A stretch of DNA of 64,000 nt from Roseimaritima ulvae (lineage in GTDB: Bacteria > Planctomycetota > Planctomycetia > Pirellulales > Pirellulaceae), in assembly GCF_008065135.1 (NCBI RefSeq), contig NZ_CP042914.1, positions 4,197,404-4,261,403 on the forward strand. The letters are read 5' to 3'. Shown in pieces: positions 9,486-18,537 of this stretch. The number at the start of each line of letters is the position of its first letter. Within the stretch, counting starts at the first letter, position 1. The notes beneath the pieces were generated by a model that was given only the letters and a program-made list of their open reading frames with translations, searched no databases and was not told the DNA's origin. The position numbers were made by a program, and so were the translations under genes.

Positions 9486-10691
9486 CTACTCGCGACCATG
9501 GAATTGTTCTTCCCGTGGCAGGGCTTCCACTTTCCACGGCGCGGGGTAGAACCGAACGATGTGCTTGGGACGAAAGCCTTCCAGCAGCATTCCGCATTGA
9601 ACTCGGATCTGCACGCCGCCACAGCCCGGTTGTTTGGGGATATCAACGATGCTGAGGATGTTGCCCCCTTTGCGATCGTTGACCGGGTCGTACGTCATCA
9701 GACTCTGCCGAGCCACCGCGATGCCGCCCTTGGGGGCTTTCGGATCGTCCTCGGGTTTGGCGAAAGGCCAGCCGTGTGTTTCATCGCTGGTGCCGTGCAA
9801 GGCTTCAAACAACGCTGGATCAACGCCATCGAAAAAGGTGATCGTAACGATTTCGGCTTCATCGTCGACGGCTTCCACCCAGCCCGGTAGTCCGCGTTCA
9901 CGGACGTGTTGGTGATGCCGCTGCAATTGATGCGTCGTGGCCAGGTCGCGGCTCGGTTGGTCGGTCCAAATCTGCAGGATCCGTCCCGGGCCGTAGAGAG
10001 TCACCCAGGTCAGATTGAACAGCACCGTATGACCTGGCTGCAGAGATTCCAATGTTCCGAACCCATCGCCGACCATCACTCGCGAACTGTTCAACAAGTC
10101 GAATGTTTTCGCAGCTCCCAGCGGCTTGCCATCTTGTTGCAACACGGCGGTCAATTTGTGGTCATCCAGATCAACCGATTCAATCACCCACTGTTGCTGT
10201 TGCCGCCTGTGGAAGCTGAACTCGTCCTCCAGCCGGAAGCAGCGTTTGAATTTGACCTCCTTTGTCGTCCGCCCGTAGCGTCCGGGGGGCGGCGGCGATT
10301 GATCGTCGGAGGCTTTTACATAAAACAAGCCGTGCATGTGCGTGCCCAGCGGAATGTCCTGCAGGGCCGCCGGGGCACCGTGGTAATAGATCGATCCATA
10401 GGGCAGCATGGTGGCGTCCAGCGGCAAATCCCAATTGCCACGCTGCTGGCTGTCATCGCGATCGACACGCAGATAGAACTGACGCTCTAAATGATCCACA
10501 CGAATCAATTCACCAGAGATCGCGTGGGCTGAATGTTCGGGCGGAAATTCTCCATCGACCAACTCAAACCAGGGTTTGGCATCGTCGGTATCCGCGTCGG
10601 TGCGAAACGGCAATTCGTCCGCCCCCGCAGTCAATGGTGCGAGACAGACAACCACCAGAACGAATCGAGCAATAGCGTTGTCAAGATTCAT
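9486..10691 (-). CDS. Secreted protein of unknown function, third gene of DUF1592-DUF1552 operon
   Basis: This 401-residue protein has a signal peptide (MNLDNAIARFVLVVVCLAPLTAGA) and no further membrane segment. I do not recognise a family. The mature part is rich in beta-strand-like stretches, with several His/Asp/Glu-rich segments (HQLQRHHQHVRERG) and short Gly/Pro turns. It starts 6 bases after the stop of the DUF1552 gene, so it is almost certainly in that operon. The partner genes suggest a periplasmic job linked to the DUF1592 cytochrome, but no reaction can be assigned. Confidence 0.75.
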   Translation of the reverse strand: MNLDNAIARFVLVVVCLAPLTAGADELPFRTDADTDDAKPWFELVDGEFPPEHSAHAISGELIRVDHLERQFYLRVDRDDSQQRGNWDLPLDATMLPYGSIYYHGAPAALQDIPLGTHMHGLFYVKASDDQSPPPPGRYGRTTKEVKFKRCFRLEDEFSFHRRQQQQWVIESVDLDDHKLTAVLQQDGKPLGAAKTFDLLNSSRVMVGDGFGTLESLQPGHTVLFNLTWVTLYGPGRILQIWTDQPSRDLATTHQLQRHHQHVRERGLPGWVEAVDDEAEIVTITFFDGVDPALFEALHGTSDETHGWPFAKPEDDPKAPKGGIAVARQSLMTYDPVNDRKGGNILSIVDIPKQPGCGGVQIRVQCGMLLEGFRPKHIVRFYPAPWKVEALPREEQFHGRE

Positions 10692-10697
10692 GATGTG

Positions 10698-12080
10698 TTA
10701 AGCCACCACCTCGGAAATCGTGCCCAGACTGTCCTGGAATTGATCGGTTTCCACATCCATGCGTTGTAACATCGTCAACAATAGATTGCTCAGCCGCGCA
10801 TTCTGGTCGACCGGACGTGAACAGATGCGGTAGTGCCCGCTGGCGTCGGTCACGTTGTACTGGCCGATTCTGGGCAGATTAAAGTCGACGTGTTGACCAT
10901 GCTTCAGCCCCAACGCCGATCCGCCGGCCAGCAACGTGGGCAGGTTCGCGTTGCCGTGGCTGTGTCCGTACGCCATGCCGCTGCCCCACAACACCTGAGT
11001 CGTATCGAGCAGCGGGCGATCCTCTTCCTGGTGGGCCTTCAGTTGATCCAGGAAGTAGCTGAACTGTTCGACCAGGAACGTATCGGTTTGCGTTAAGCGA
11101 CGAAGTTGTTCGGGATCGCCATTGTGGTGGGACAAACCGTGTCGGGTTTGAGAGATGCCGATATCGGGAATCGCCCCGCCGCTGGATTCGCTGCAGATCA
11201 TGCAGGTGATCACTCGAGTGGAATCGGTCCGCAGCGCCATCACCATCAGATCGTAGAACAGGCGGTAGTACTCGGTGACCTGGGACATATCCAGTTTGCG
11301 GGACAGGCGGGCCTGGTCGGAGGGATCGAGTGTTGGTTTGGGAATGCTCAGCCAAGCTTCCGCCCGGTCGGTGCGAACTTCCACCTGCCGGACGGCCGTC
11401 AGGTACTCATCCAGTTTGCTGCGGTCTTCGGTTCCCAGCTTGCGGTTCACGCGACCGGCATCTTCGGCAACCAGATCCAGAATGCTGCCACGTCGGTTCA
11501 GTCGTCGCCGAATCGCTTCGGGGCTTTCCCTTTCCACGCCGAACAGCTGATTAAAGATGTTGCGAGTGTTCCGTTCGGCAGGTATTTGAATGCCATCGCG
11601 AGACCAAGCCAGCGAGTGCCCTTCGATGGCCATTTCTAAGGAAGGAAAGCGAGTCGTTTGGCCTTGAACTTCCGCCATCAATTGGTCGGCCGAGACGGTA
11701 TTGCGAAAGGCACCGCCGTCGCCGGGTACGTCGGCGCCGGTCAACCAGACTTTGTCGCAATTGTGGTGTTTGCCCAACACCATGGGATGATGCAAACCAC
11801 TGATCGGCGTCAATTCGCTGCGATGCCGTTCAAGCGATTTCAGCGGAGCGGTAAACTGATAGTCGGCACCGGCTTTTTCAATCTGCCAGGTCAGCGTGTT
11901 GACACCATTGGGAATGTACAAAAACACGCTGCGTTTGGGCTTGCTGACCGCCGGGGCCGCGGCCGCGACACGACGGGGCGCCGCCATGCAATCGAGCAGT
12001 GGCAAAGCGATCGAAGCCCCCGCCCCGCGCAGCACCTGGCGACGATTCAGACGCCAGCGATTCATGTTGATGTTGGCCAT
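10698..12080 (-). CDS. DUF1552 domain-containing protein
   Basis: This 460-residue protein matches the DUF1552 family of planctomycetes and myxobacteria. It has a twin-arginine-type N-terminus ([20 protein letters not shown]) for folded export, then core motifs such as [37 protein letters not shown] and the late [20 protein letters not shown] block. DUF1552 belongs structurally with the DUF1501/alkaline-phosphatase-like families, but the reaction is unknown. It lies 42 bases downstream of the DUF1592 cytochrome gene and 6 bases ahead of the secreted unknown. The ATG at 12080 is used; an internal ATG five codons on ([10 protein letters not shown]) would give a more usual Tat n-region. A paralogous pair is at 27671-31417. 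Confidence 0.9.
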   Translation of the reverse strand: MANINMNRWRLNRRQVLRGAGASIALPLLDCMAAPRRVAAAAPAVSKPKRSVFLYIPNGVNTLTWQIEKAGADYQFTAPLKSLERHRSELTPISGLHHPMVLGKHHNCDKVWLTGADVPGDGGAFRNTVSADQLMAEVQGQTTRFPSLEMAIEGHSLAWSRDGIQIPAERNTRNIFNQLFGVERESPEAIRRRLNRRGSILDLVAEDAGRVNRKLGTEDRSKLDEYLTAVRQVEVRTDRAEAWLSIPKPTLDPSDQARLSRKLDMSQVTEYYRLFYDLMVMALRTDSTRVITCMICSESSGGAIPDIGISQTRHGLSHHNGDPEQLRRLTQTDTFLVEQFSYFLDQLKAHQEEDRPLLDTTQVLWGSGMAYGHSHGNANLPTLLAGGSALGLKHGQHVDFNLPRIGQYNVTDASGHYRICSRPVDQNARLSNLLLTMLQRMDVETDQFQDSLGTISEVVA

Positions 12081-12122
12081 GCGAGGATTCCTTTGGGAAC
12101 GTGGGACGGCGTGGCAGGATGC

Positions 12123-14531
12123 TTAGCGTTTTTGAAACAACTCGGACAGCACAAATGCTTCCAGCAGATCCGCTAGACGATAATCGTGCTGGCGGCTGAC
12201 CGCGGCGACGGCGGCCAAATCTTCTTCGTCATCAAAAGACATTGTCCGCCGCATGCCGTAGGTGGCAAGTTTTTCAATCAGGGTAGCGTTGAAGCGGTCG
12301 ATGTCCGCCAATAACAGTTGTTTGAATTCTTGAGCCGTCTGGAAACGGCGACCATCGGGCAGTTCGCCGCTGGGATCGACCTGTGGATCTTCGCCGGTTC
12401 CCTCGGTGACCTCGACCGTTCGCCATCGCCCGATGGCATTAAAATTATCAAACGCCAAACCCAGGGGATCGATGGCACGATGGCACGAAGCGCATTGAGG
12501 ATCGTGAATATGGGCTTCCAGTTTCATGCGCAAGGTGGCTTTGGGCGCCGTCACTGGATTGGGTTCAATCGGATCCACATTGGCCGGCGGGGGTGGCGGA
12601 GATTTGCCAAAAATCGATTCCGACACCCATTTGCCACGATGAACCGGACGGTGGCGGGTGCCATCGGACGTCAGCGAGAGGATTGCCGCTTGGGTTAACA
12701 GGCCACCGCGCTGGCTGTCCGCCGGTAGCGAAACCAACTGATGCTGTCCGCTATTCACATCGGGCAGCCCGTAAAACGCCGCCAACCGCGCGTTGGCCAT
12801 CGTCCAATCCGAATCGATAAACTCGCGTAACGTGCGGTTGCCCCGGAGGACTTCGCGAAAGAACGCTTTGGGTTCTTCGATCATGCTGTCTTCCAGCGAT
12901 TGGTCGTAGTCCGGGTACAAGCGTTGATCCGGAGGAAACATGCCGACTTTGCGAAGCTGCAGCCACTGGGCGGTGAACGAGTCGCAGAAGCGATCCGCAC
13001 GGTCGTCGGCCAACAAGCGGCGAAATTGTTGCTTCAGCACCTCGGGCTTGTGCAGTTCGCCGTGTTCGGCCAAATCCAGCAGTTCATCGTCCGGCATCGT
13101 GCTCCACATCAGGTACGATAACCGACTGGCCAATTCCCAATCGTTCAGCCCGTGTCGCACGCCGTCCGCATCGCCTTCGGTGATAAACAGGAAGCTTTTG
13201 GAACACAGGATGGCCAGCATCCCGGTTTTGATGGCGTCTTGATGTTTGGCACCAGCCGCCAATTCCGCTTCCACGATGCCCACAAAACCATCCAGCTCTT
13301 GATCGCTGACGTTGCGGCGAAACGCGCGGCGTGCCAGGCGGCGCAGGCCTTGGCGGATTTCGGCCAGGCCGACCGCTTCATCGGGCATGTATTCGTTGCG
13401 ACGACGACGTTCCTGGTCGCTGATCAGCGGTCCACGGAACGAAATCGAATCCATGATCAAGAATGGATAACGCGGTCGACCTTGTTCGTCGGTCAACTTC
13501 ATCTGCCAGGGCATGCGGCCGTCTTTGATGCTGATGAAGGGGCGGTTGCCGTGCCGGCCGGAACGTGGAGTATTAGAGGGACCGGGGACTTGGTTGATCA
13601 CATCGATACTGGGTCGGCCCTTGGGCAGGTGGGCCAGGAAAGAAACGGTAATCGGTTCGTCTTCCGGCGCCAGGATGTCCTGCTCGAACAGCACCCGATC
13701 CAGTTTCTTTTCATACACGAACAACCGCGGGGCGCGGCCGTTCGGTGGTTTTAAACCGCTGAGCGTATAGCTGATCTCGTACATGCCCGGAGCCGGCAGG
13801 GCTTCCGACGCAGAGTAGCGAAAGATATCGCCTGGCCACATTTCGAAGCGGACTTTGTCCAGCAGTCCCTCGGCCCGCAAGCGTTCCCGATGAGCTTCGT
13901 TGATTTGTTTTTCGAGGATCGCACGCTTGCTGGTTTCCAGAAATTCTGGGGGGCTGTCCGGATAGGCTTCGGCCAGTACCACTTCACCGGCGGCCAGATA
14001 CTTTTCGATGTTGGAGGCCGACAGGGTCAGCACCGATCCAATTCTTTCGATACCGCGCCATTCGGGATCTTCCAGAAAGCCGCCGGGGTCGGTGGCATCA
14101 AAGTGCACGCCCAGCAGATCACGCACAGTGTTAACATATTCGTCTCGCGTCAGACGGTTGTAAGAGACGCGTCCGCGTGCCGCCATGCGTGCCGCTTCGC
14201 CCTCTTCCAGTCGCGCCGACAGCCAGGCCACGACGGCGTTGCTTTCGTCCGCCGTGGGCAGATCCGTTTGGTCCTGCGGCGGCATTTCGCCGGAACTGAT
14301 GCGTTCCCTGACCTCGGCCCATTGCGGTGTGTCTTCCAAACCCACTTGATGCGACAGAGTATCGACGCGAAAGTCGCCTTCCTGTTCCTCGGCACCGTGG
14401 CAACCGATGCAGTGCGCCGCAAAATAGGGTTGCACGTCGGTTTCAAAATTGGGTTCGGCAGCCGCTGCGTGGGAACTCACAAGCAACCCACACGTCAACA
14501 AAATCAACCAGCTGAGAACGAGGCGGTGCAT
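12123..14531 (-). CDS. DUF1592/1588/1587/1585 planctomycete cytochrome
   Basis: This is a secreted protein of 802 residues. The start at 14531 is chosen because it opens a proper signal peptide (MHRLVLSWLILLTCGLLVSS); the frame is open for 32 more codons upstream, but that extension lacks signal features. A cytochrome c-like segment with CIGCH near residue 40 is followed by DUF1587 (YNRLTRDEYVNTVRDLLGV), DUF1595/1592 (ASRLSYLMWSTMPDDELLDL), DUF1588 (SQRGGLLTQAAILSLTSDGT) and DUF1585. A late CASCH (CASCHRAIDPLGLAF) is characteristic of DUF1588. Proteins with this order are abundant in planctomycetes and are co-encoded with DUF1552 proteins, as here. They are thought to be periplasmic redox enzymes; the substrate is not known. 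Confidence 0.9.
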   Translation of the reverse strand: MHRLVLSWLILLTCGLLVSSHAAAAEPNFETDVQPYFAAHCIGCHGAEEQEGDFRVDTLSHQVGLEDTPQWAEVRERISSGEMPPQDQTDLPTADESNAVVAWLSARLEEGEAARMAARGRVSYNRLTRDEYVNTVRDLLGVHFDATDPGGFLEDPEWRGIERIGSVLTLSASNIEKYLAAGEVVLAEAYPDSPPEFLETSKRAILEKQINEAHRERLRAEGLLDKVRFEMWPGDIFRYSASEALPAPGMYEISYTLSGLKPPNGRAPRLFVYEKKLDRVLFEQDILAPEDEPITVSFLAHLPKGRPSIDVINQVPGPSNTPRSGRHGNRPFISIKDGRMPWQMKLTDEQGRPRYPFLIMDSISFRGPLISDQERRRRNEYMPDEAVGLAEIRQGLRRLARRAFRRNVSDQELDGFVGIVEAELAAGAKHQDAIKTGMLAILCSKSFLFITEGDADGVRHGLNDWELASRLSYLMWSTMPDDELLDLAEHGELHKPEVLKQQFRRLLADDRADRFCDSFTAQWLQLRKVGMFPPDQRLYPDYDQSLEDSMIEEPKAFFREVLRGNRTLREFIDSDWTMANARLAAFYGLPDVNSGQHQLVSLPADSQRGGLLTQAAILSLTSDGTRHRPVHRGKWVSESIFGKSPPPPPANVDPIEPNPVTAPKATLRMKLEAHIHDPQCASCHRAIDPLGLAFDNFNAIGRWRTVEVTEGTGEDPQVDPSGELPDGRRFQTAQEFKQLLLADIDRFNATLIEKLATYGMRRTMSFDDEEDLAAVAAVSRQHDYRLADLLEAFVLSELFQKR

Positions 14532-14869
14532 GAGCTTTTCGGGCGGGGAGTGAAAGGAGGGGGCCCACGACCGCAGCGGGGGGCAAACAGCGGTGCCTAG
14601 TATGCCGTTGGCGGGGTGCAGCGTCAAGCAAATTTGCTTTGTGTGCCCACAGGCAACCCAGCGAATTTCGTCGCCGCAGCGATGTAAAAGAAGGGTGTGG
14701 AGAGATTTAAAGTTTGGTTAATCGGCGGAGTGAGACCAGCGAAAACACTAGAGGTTTTTCGACGGGCCCGCCGCGGTAGCGAATCATGGCATCGAGGATC
14801 TCTGTAGGCAGCGGAGCGGACGGCTAGAATGTCGCCTTTGCCCTTCCCCTTGCTTTGCCCCTCCGCATC

Positions 14870-16447
14870 ATGACCGCACTTCCCCGCAGCTCACGACGTA
14901 TGTACGGAATCGAACGCCGTGCATTCTTGCGATACATGGCCACCGTTTCGGCGATTCCCTTCGTGGCGCAGCACGCCGCGGGCCAAGTGACCGACAAGCC
15001 CGTTTTCGATGGCGATCCGTATACCCTGGGTGTTGCATCGGGCGATCCCACGGCTGATGGCGTGGTGATTTGGACCCGCTTGGCGACGCGACCGCTGGAT
15101 GGTGGCGGGATGCCCCATGCCGCGGTGAAAACGCGATGGGAAGTCGCCACCGATGAAGCGTTTAGCGACGTGGTGCGCAGCGGCGAAGCCCTGGCGATGC
15201 CGCAACTGGGGCATTCGGTGCATGTCGAAGTGGAGGGGTTGAAGCCCCATCATTGGTACTTCTATCGCTTCCATGCCGGAAACGAAACCAGTCCCGTCGG
15301 TCGCACCCGTACCGCTCCCGCCGCCGATGATATGCCGCAACAGGTACGGTTTGCGTTTACGTCCTGCCAACACTACGAGTCCGGGTATTTCAACGGCTAT
15401 CCGCACATGCAGCAGGAAGACCTGGATCTAGTGGTGCATCTGGGCGACTATATCTATGAATACGGCGGTGCGGACAATCGGCCACGCAAGCACATCGGCG
15501 GGGAAATCCATACGCTGGACGATTACCGTACGCGGTATGCCCAGTATCGTTTAGACGAAACGTTGCAGGAAACCCATCGTCGATTCCCCTGGCTGGTTAC
15601 ATGGGACGATCACGAATTCGACAACAACTATGCCAATTTGGTTTCCGAAGAAGATGGCATTTCGCCGGAAGCGTTTTTGGCGCGACGGATGAACGCCTAC
15701 CAAGCCTACTACGAATTCATGCCACTGCGCCGGAGTTCCTTTCCGCAGGGACCTCACATGAAGTTGTATCGCAGTTGCCAGTACGGTCGCTTGGCCAACT
15801 TTAATATGTTGGACACCCGCCAGTATCGCACCGACCAGCCCAACGGCGACCACCAGAAACCGATGACCGGCAAGGCGCTCGCCCAGTCCGCCACCATGCT
15901 AGGGGACGCTCAAGAACACTGGCTGATGAGTGAACTGTTGAAGTCTCAATCCACCTGGAACGTATTGGCTCAGCAGGTCATGGTGGCGCCGTTAAATCGC
16001 GGCGAAGGCGATGACCGACGCTACAGCATGGACCAGTGGCCGGGCTATGAGATCAGTCGACGCCGGTTGTTGAACTTCATGCATCAGCGTCAAATCCCCA
16101 ATCCGGTTGTGTTGACCGGTGACATCCATGTGAATTGGGTGAACGATCTGCAGCTGGATTTTCAAGATCCCAAATCGCCGTTGGTGGGGACCGAACTGGT
16201 GGGCACGGCGATGACGTCGGGCGGCAATGGTGGCAACGTGATTCCAGAGTACGAACGGGCTGCGGCACAGAACGAATTTGTACGCTGGTATAACTCCAAC
16301 CGCGGCTATGTGTCCTGCGAACTAACGCCCGAGCGCTGGACCACGCATTTCCGGACCACGCCCTTTGTCGACAAGCCCAACTCACCGATCGAAACCAAAG
16401 CGTCGTTCGTGATCGAAGCCGGCCGCCCCGGAGCGCAACACGTGTAG
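14870..16447 (+). CDS. Alkaline phosphatase D family protein (PhoD-like metallophosphatase)
   Basis: This protein has 525 residues from the ATG at 14870; a TTG 15 bases upstream and an ATG at 14900 are alternatives. The N-terminus has a twin-arginine signal (IERRAFLRYMATVSAIPFVA) ending at AAGQ, typical of PhoD export by Tat. The N-terminal beta domain (PYTLGVASGDPTADGVVIWT) is the PhoD_N domain. Metal-site motifs follow: SCQHYESGYF, HLGDYIYEYGG, WDDHEFDNNY and the C-terminal TGDIHVNW. PhoD enzymes hydrolyse phosphate mono- and diesters at the cell surface using Ca and Fe. It stands alone, divergent from the DUF1592 operon across a 338-base gap, and no Pho box was recognised. The family is sure; the substrate is inferred. 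Confidence 0.93.
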   Translation: MTALPRSSRRMYGIERRAFLRYMATVSAIPFVAQHAAGQVTDKPVFDGDPYTLGVASGDPTADGVVIWTRLATRPLDGGGMPHAAVKTRWEVATDEAFSDVVRSGEALAMPQLGHSVHVEVEGLKPHHWYFYRFHAGNETSPVGRTRTAPAADDMPQQVRFAFTSCQHYESGYFNGYPHMQQEDLDLVVHLGDYIYEYGGADNRPRKHIGGEIHTLDDYRTRYAQYRLDETLQETHRRFPWLVTWDDHEFDNNYANLVSEEDGISPEAFLARRMNAYQAYYEFMPLRRSSFPQGPHMKLYRSCQYGRLANFNMLDTRQYRTDQPNGDHQKPMTGKALAQSATMLGDAQEHWLMSELLKSQSTWNVLAQQVMVAPLNRGEGDDRRYSMDQWPGYEISRRRLLNFMHQRQIPNPVVLTGDIHVNWVNDLQLDFQDPKSPLVGTELVGTAMTSGGNGGNVIPEYERAAAQNEFVRWYNSNRGYVSCELTPERWTTHFRTTPFVDKPNSPIETKASFVIEAGRPGAQHV

Positions 16448-16785
16448 CTGCGGCGGAACGAAGCCAGTCTTCGCGAAAACGTTTTGTGGTCCCGACGATC
16501 TATACCCGGTGTGCCACGGGACTGCAGCATGTTCACTTGACGCCTCACTTGCAACCCGATCCGTTATTGGGTTGATCCCGCAGCGGATCGACCTTCCGAA
16601 TATCCGTTTATTTACGGAAAGCCACCGGAATTTGTGGCCCTCGGAAAATTCTGTTGGCGCATTGTGTTTTGTCAGGACTTTTGCCGCTATGTTGAAAGGG
16701 GCAGCTACGCTCCGATGCGTGCTCCTGCAACCCTTTTCTCGATTGCGTCCTTCCGCAATCCATCGCTGCAATCAAGACCTTCCGC
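16448..16785. other. Intergenic leader ahead of the permease gene
   Basis: This 338-base gap has no convincing small gene. I looked for purine, TPP and other riboswitch cores because a nucleobase-type transporter follows, and found none. Short inverted segments exist (gggttgatcccgcagcggatcgacc region), but none is a clear terminator or aptamer. Confidence 0.5.
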
Positions 16786-18537
16786 ATGAGTACTGACGCG
16801 CCCGAAACCGTCGTTGCCGGAATGAAATCCGAGCAATTGCCGATCCCGGAACACAAACTGCACGGTTGGACGCATTTCGCTGGGCTGTACGCCGGTGAAC
16901 ATGTGGCGGCCACCGAGTTTGTTATCGGAGCCACGTTCGTTGCTTTGGGTGCCACCACCAAGGACATTCTGATCGGGTTGTTGATCGGCAATGTCCTGGC
17001 CGTGCTCAGTTGGACCTTGATCACCGCGCCGATTGCGGTGCAAACCCGGTTGAGTCTCTACACGTATCTGGACAAGATCGCCGGAGACTCGATGACCAAG
17101 CTGTACAACTGGGCGAACGTGCTGATCTTTACGGTCATCTCGGCGGCCATGATTACCGTTTCCAGCACCGCCGTGCGATTATTGTTTGGGATCCCCGCCC
17201 AGCTGGAATGGTACCCCACCAATGCGCTGTTTGTGGTCGTCGTGTTGTCGGTGGGCATGATCGTCGTGTTGGTGGCCATGTACGGTTTTGATGCGGTGGC
17301 GGAATTTTCGGGGCTGTGTGGTCCCTGGTTGGTGGCAATGTTCATCAGCGGGGCTCTGGTGCTGTTCCCGGCGCTAGCCGATTCGGTACTCGGGCGCACT
17401 CAGCTGGAACACCTGTCGGAGTTCATTACGATTGGTGACCATTCGATTTGGACTGGGATCAACGCTTACGGGGATCCCGGGATTGGACTGTTGGAGGTAA
17501 TTGGTTTTGCTTGGGCGGCCAACACGATCACGCATTTTGGTCTGATCGATATGGCGCTACTGCGGTACGCCAAACGTTCTATTTATGGATTATGCACCAG
17601 TGCTGGAATGCTGTTTGGTCACTACGTGGCCTGGATTGCGGCCGGCATCATGGGTGCGGGCACGGCGGTGCTGCTGAAGATGACGATCGCCGAGCTGGAT
17701 CCCGGCGATGTGGCTTATCAAGCGCTTGGGTATTCCGGGTATGTGATCGTGATCGTGGCCGGTTGGACCACGGCCAATGCCAACCTGTACCGTGCCGGTC
17801 TGGCGGCGCAGGCCATTTTTCACAACCATTCGCGCCGGCAGGTGACGTTTACCGTGGGCGTGATCACCGTGATCGTGGCTTGTTTCCCGTTTGTGTTCGG
17901 CCAGATGCTGCCGCTGTTGACCTATGCCGGGTTGTTGGTGGTTCCGGTGGGGGCAATCGTGTTTGCCGAACACATGGTCTTCCCACGAATTGGCCTGACG
18001 CGGTACTGGGTAACGTACCGCAAACTGGCGCACAGCACGCCGGCGGTGGCGTCCTGGGCGGCCGGATTGATCTTTGGATTTGGCTTGCAGGCGATGCAGG
18101 TGATTTCGTTTTTCTATCTGTTTCTGCCGACCTGGCTGTTCACAATGGCGGTCTACACGGTGCTGGCTCGCTGGTACGGCGCCGGGAAAACGTATCCCGC
18201 CGAACAGGAAGCTGAACGAAAGCAAAATGAAGCCATCAAAGCCATGCAGACCAAACAAGCGGACAGCGAAGGGCATCCCGTGGCCGACCATTCGCTGGGA
18301 TCCAAACTGCTGCGAGCCCTGGCGCGAACCTGTTTGGTACTGACCGTCATTTTGGCGCTGCTGGTAACGTTCCGAAGCCCGGACATGGTAAGCTATAGCG
18401 AGAACGCCAGCATTTTTCACTTCTGGTGTTTTGTGTTTACGATCACGTACTTCGCATCGGCATACTGGGCTCTGCGACGCCGCAAAGCTCTCCAGGTAGC
18501 GACTGCCAAGGAACGCCTGGAAGGCGGATTATCATGA
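16786..18537 (+). CDS. NCS1-type (purine/cytosine permease family) transporter
   Basis: This 583-residue integral membrane protein has about 12 hydrophobic helices in residues 30-440, fitting the NCS1 fold, then a charged stretch (EQEAERKQNEAIKAMQTKQA) and two extra helices (LARTCLVLTVILALLVTF and FHFWCFVFTITYFASAYWAL). The N-terminal segment (GWTHFAGLYAGEHVAATEFV) and the internal GIGLLEVIGFAWAANTITHF helix match the cytosine/hydroxymethylpyrimidine permease branch. NCS1 proteins import nucleobases or related compounds with Na+ or H+. Its stop overlaps the start of the mannitol dehydrogenase-family gene by four bases, so the pair is co-translated. That neighbour suggests the cargo may not be a nucleobase; the substrate cannot be read from sequence. 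Confidence 0.8.
   Translation: MSTDAPETVVAGMKSEQLPIPEHKLHGWTHFAGLYAGEHVAATEFVIGATFVALGATTKDILIGLLIGNVLAVLSWTLITAPIAVQTRLSLYTYLDKIAGDSMTKLYNWANVLIFTVISAAMITVSSTAVRLLFGIPAQLEWYPTNALFVVVVLSVGMIVVLVAMYGFDAVAEFSGLCGPWLVAMFISGALVLFPALADSVLGRTQLEHLSEFITIGDHSIWTGINAYGDPGIGLLEVIGFAWAANTITHFGLIDMALLRYAKRSIYGLCTSAGMLFGHYVAWIAAGIMGAGTAVLLKMTIAELDPGDVAYQALGYSGYVIVIVAGWTTANANLYRAGLAAQAIFHNHSRRQVTFTVGVITVIVACFPFVFGQMLPLLTYAGLLVVPVGAIVFAEHMVFPRIGLTRYWVTYRKLAHSTPAVASWAAGLIFGFGLQAMQVISFFYLFLPTWLFTMAVYTVLARWYGAGKTYPAEQEAERKQNEAIKAMQTKQADSEGHPVADHSLGSKLLRALARTCLVLTVILALLVTFRSPDMVSYSENASIFHFWCFVFTITYFASAYWALRRRKALQVATAKERLEGGLS

Noticed and set aside
16448-16785. Possible purine or TPP riboswitch before the permease
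   Set aside because: None of the conserved aptamer cores could be found.
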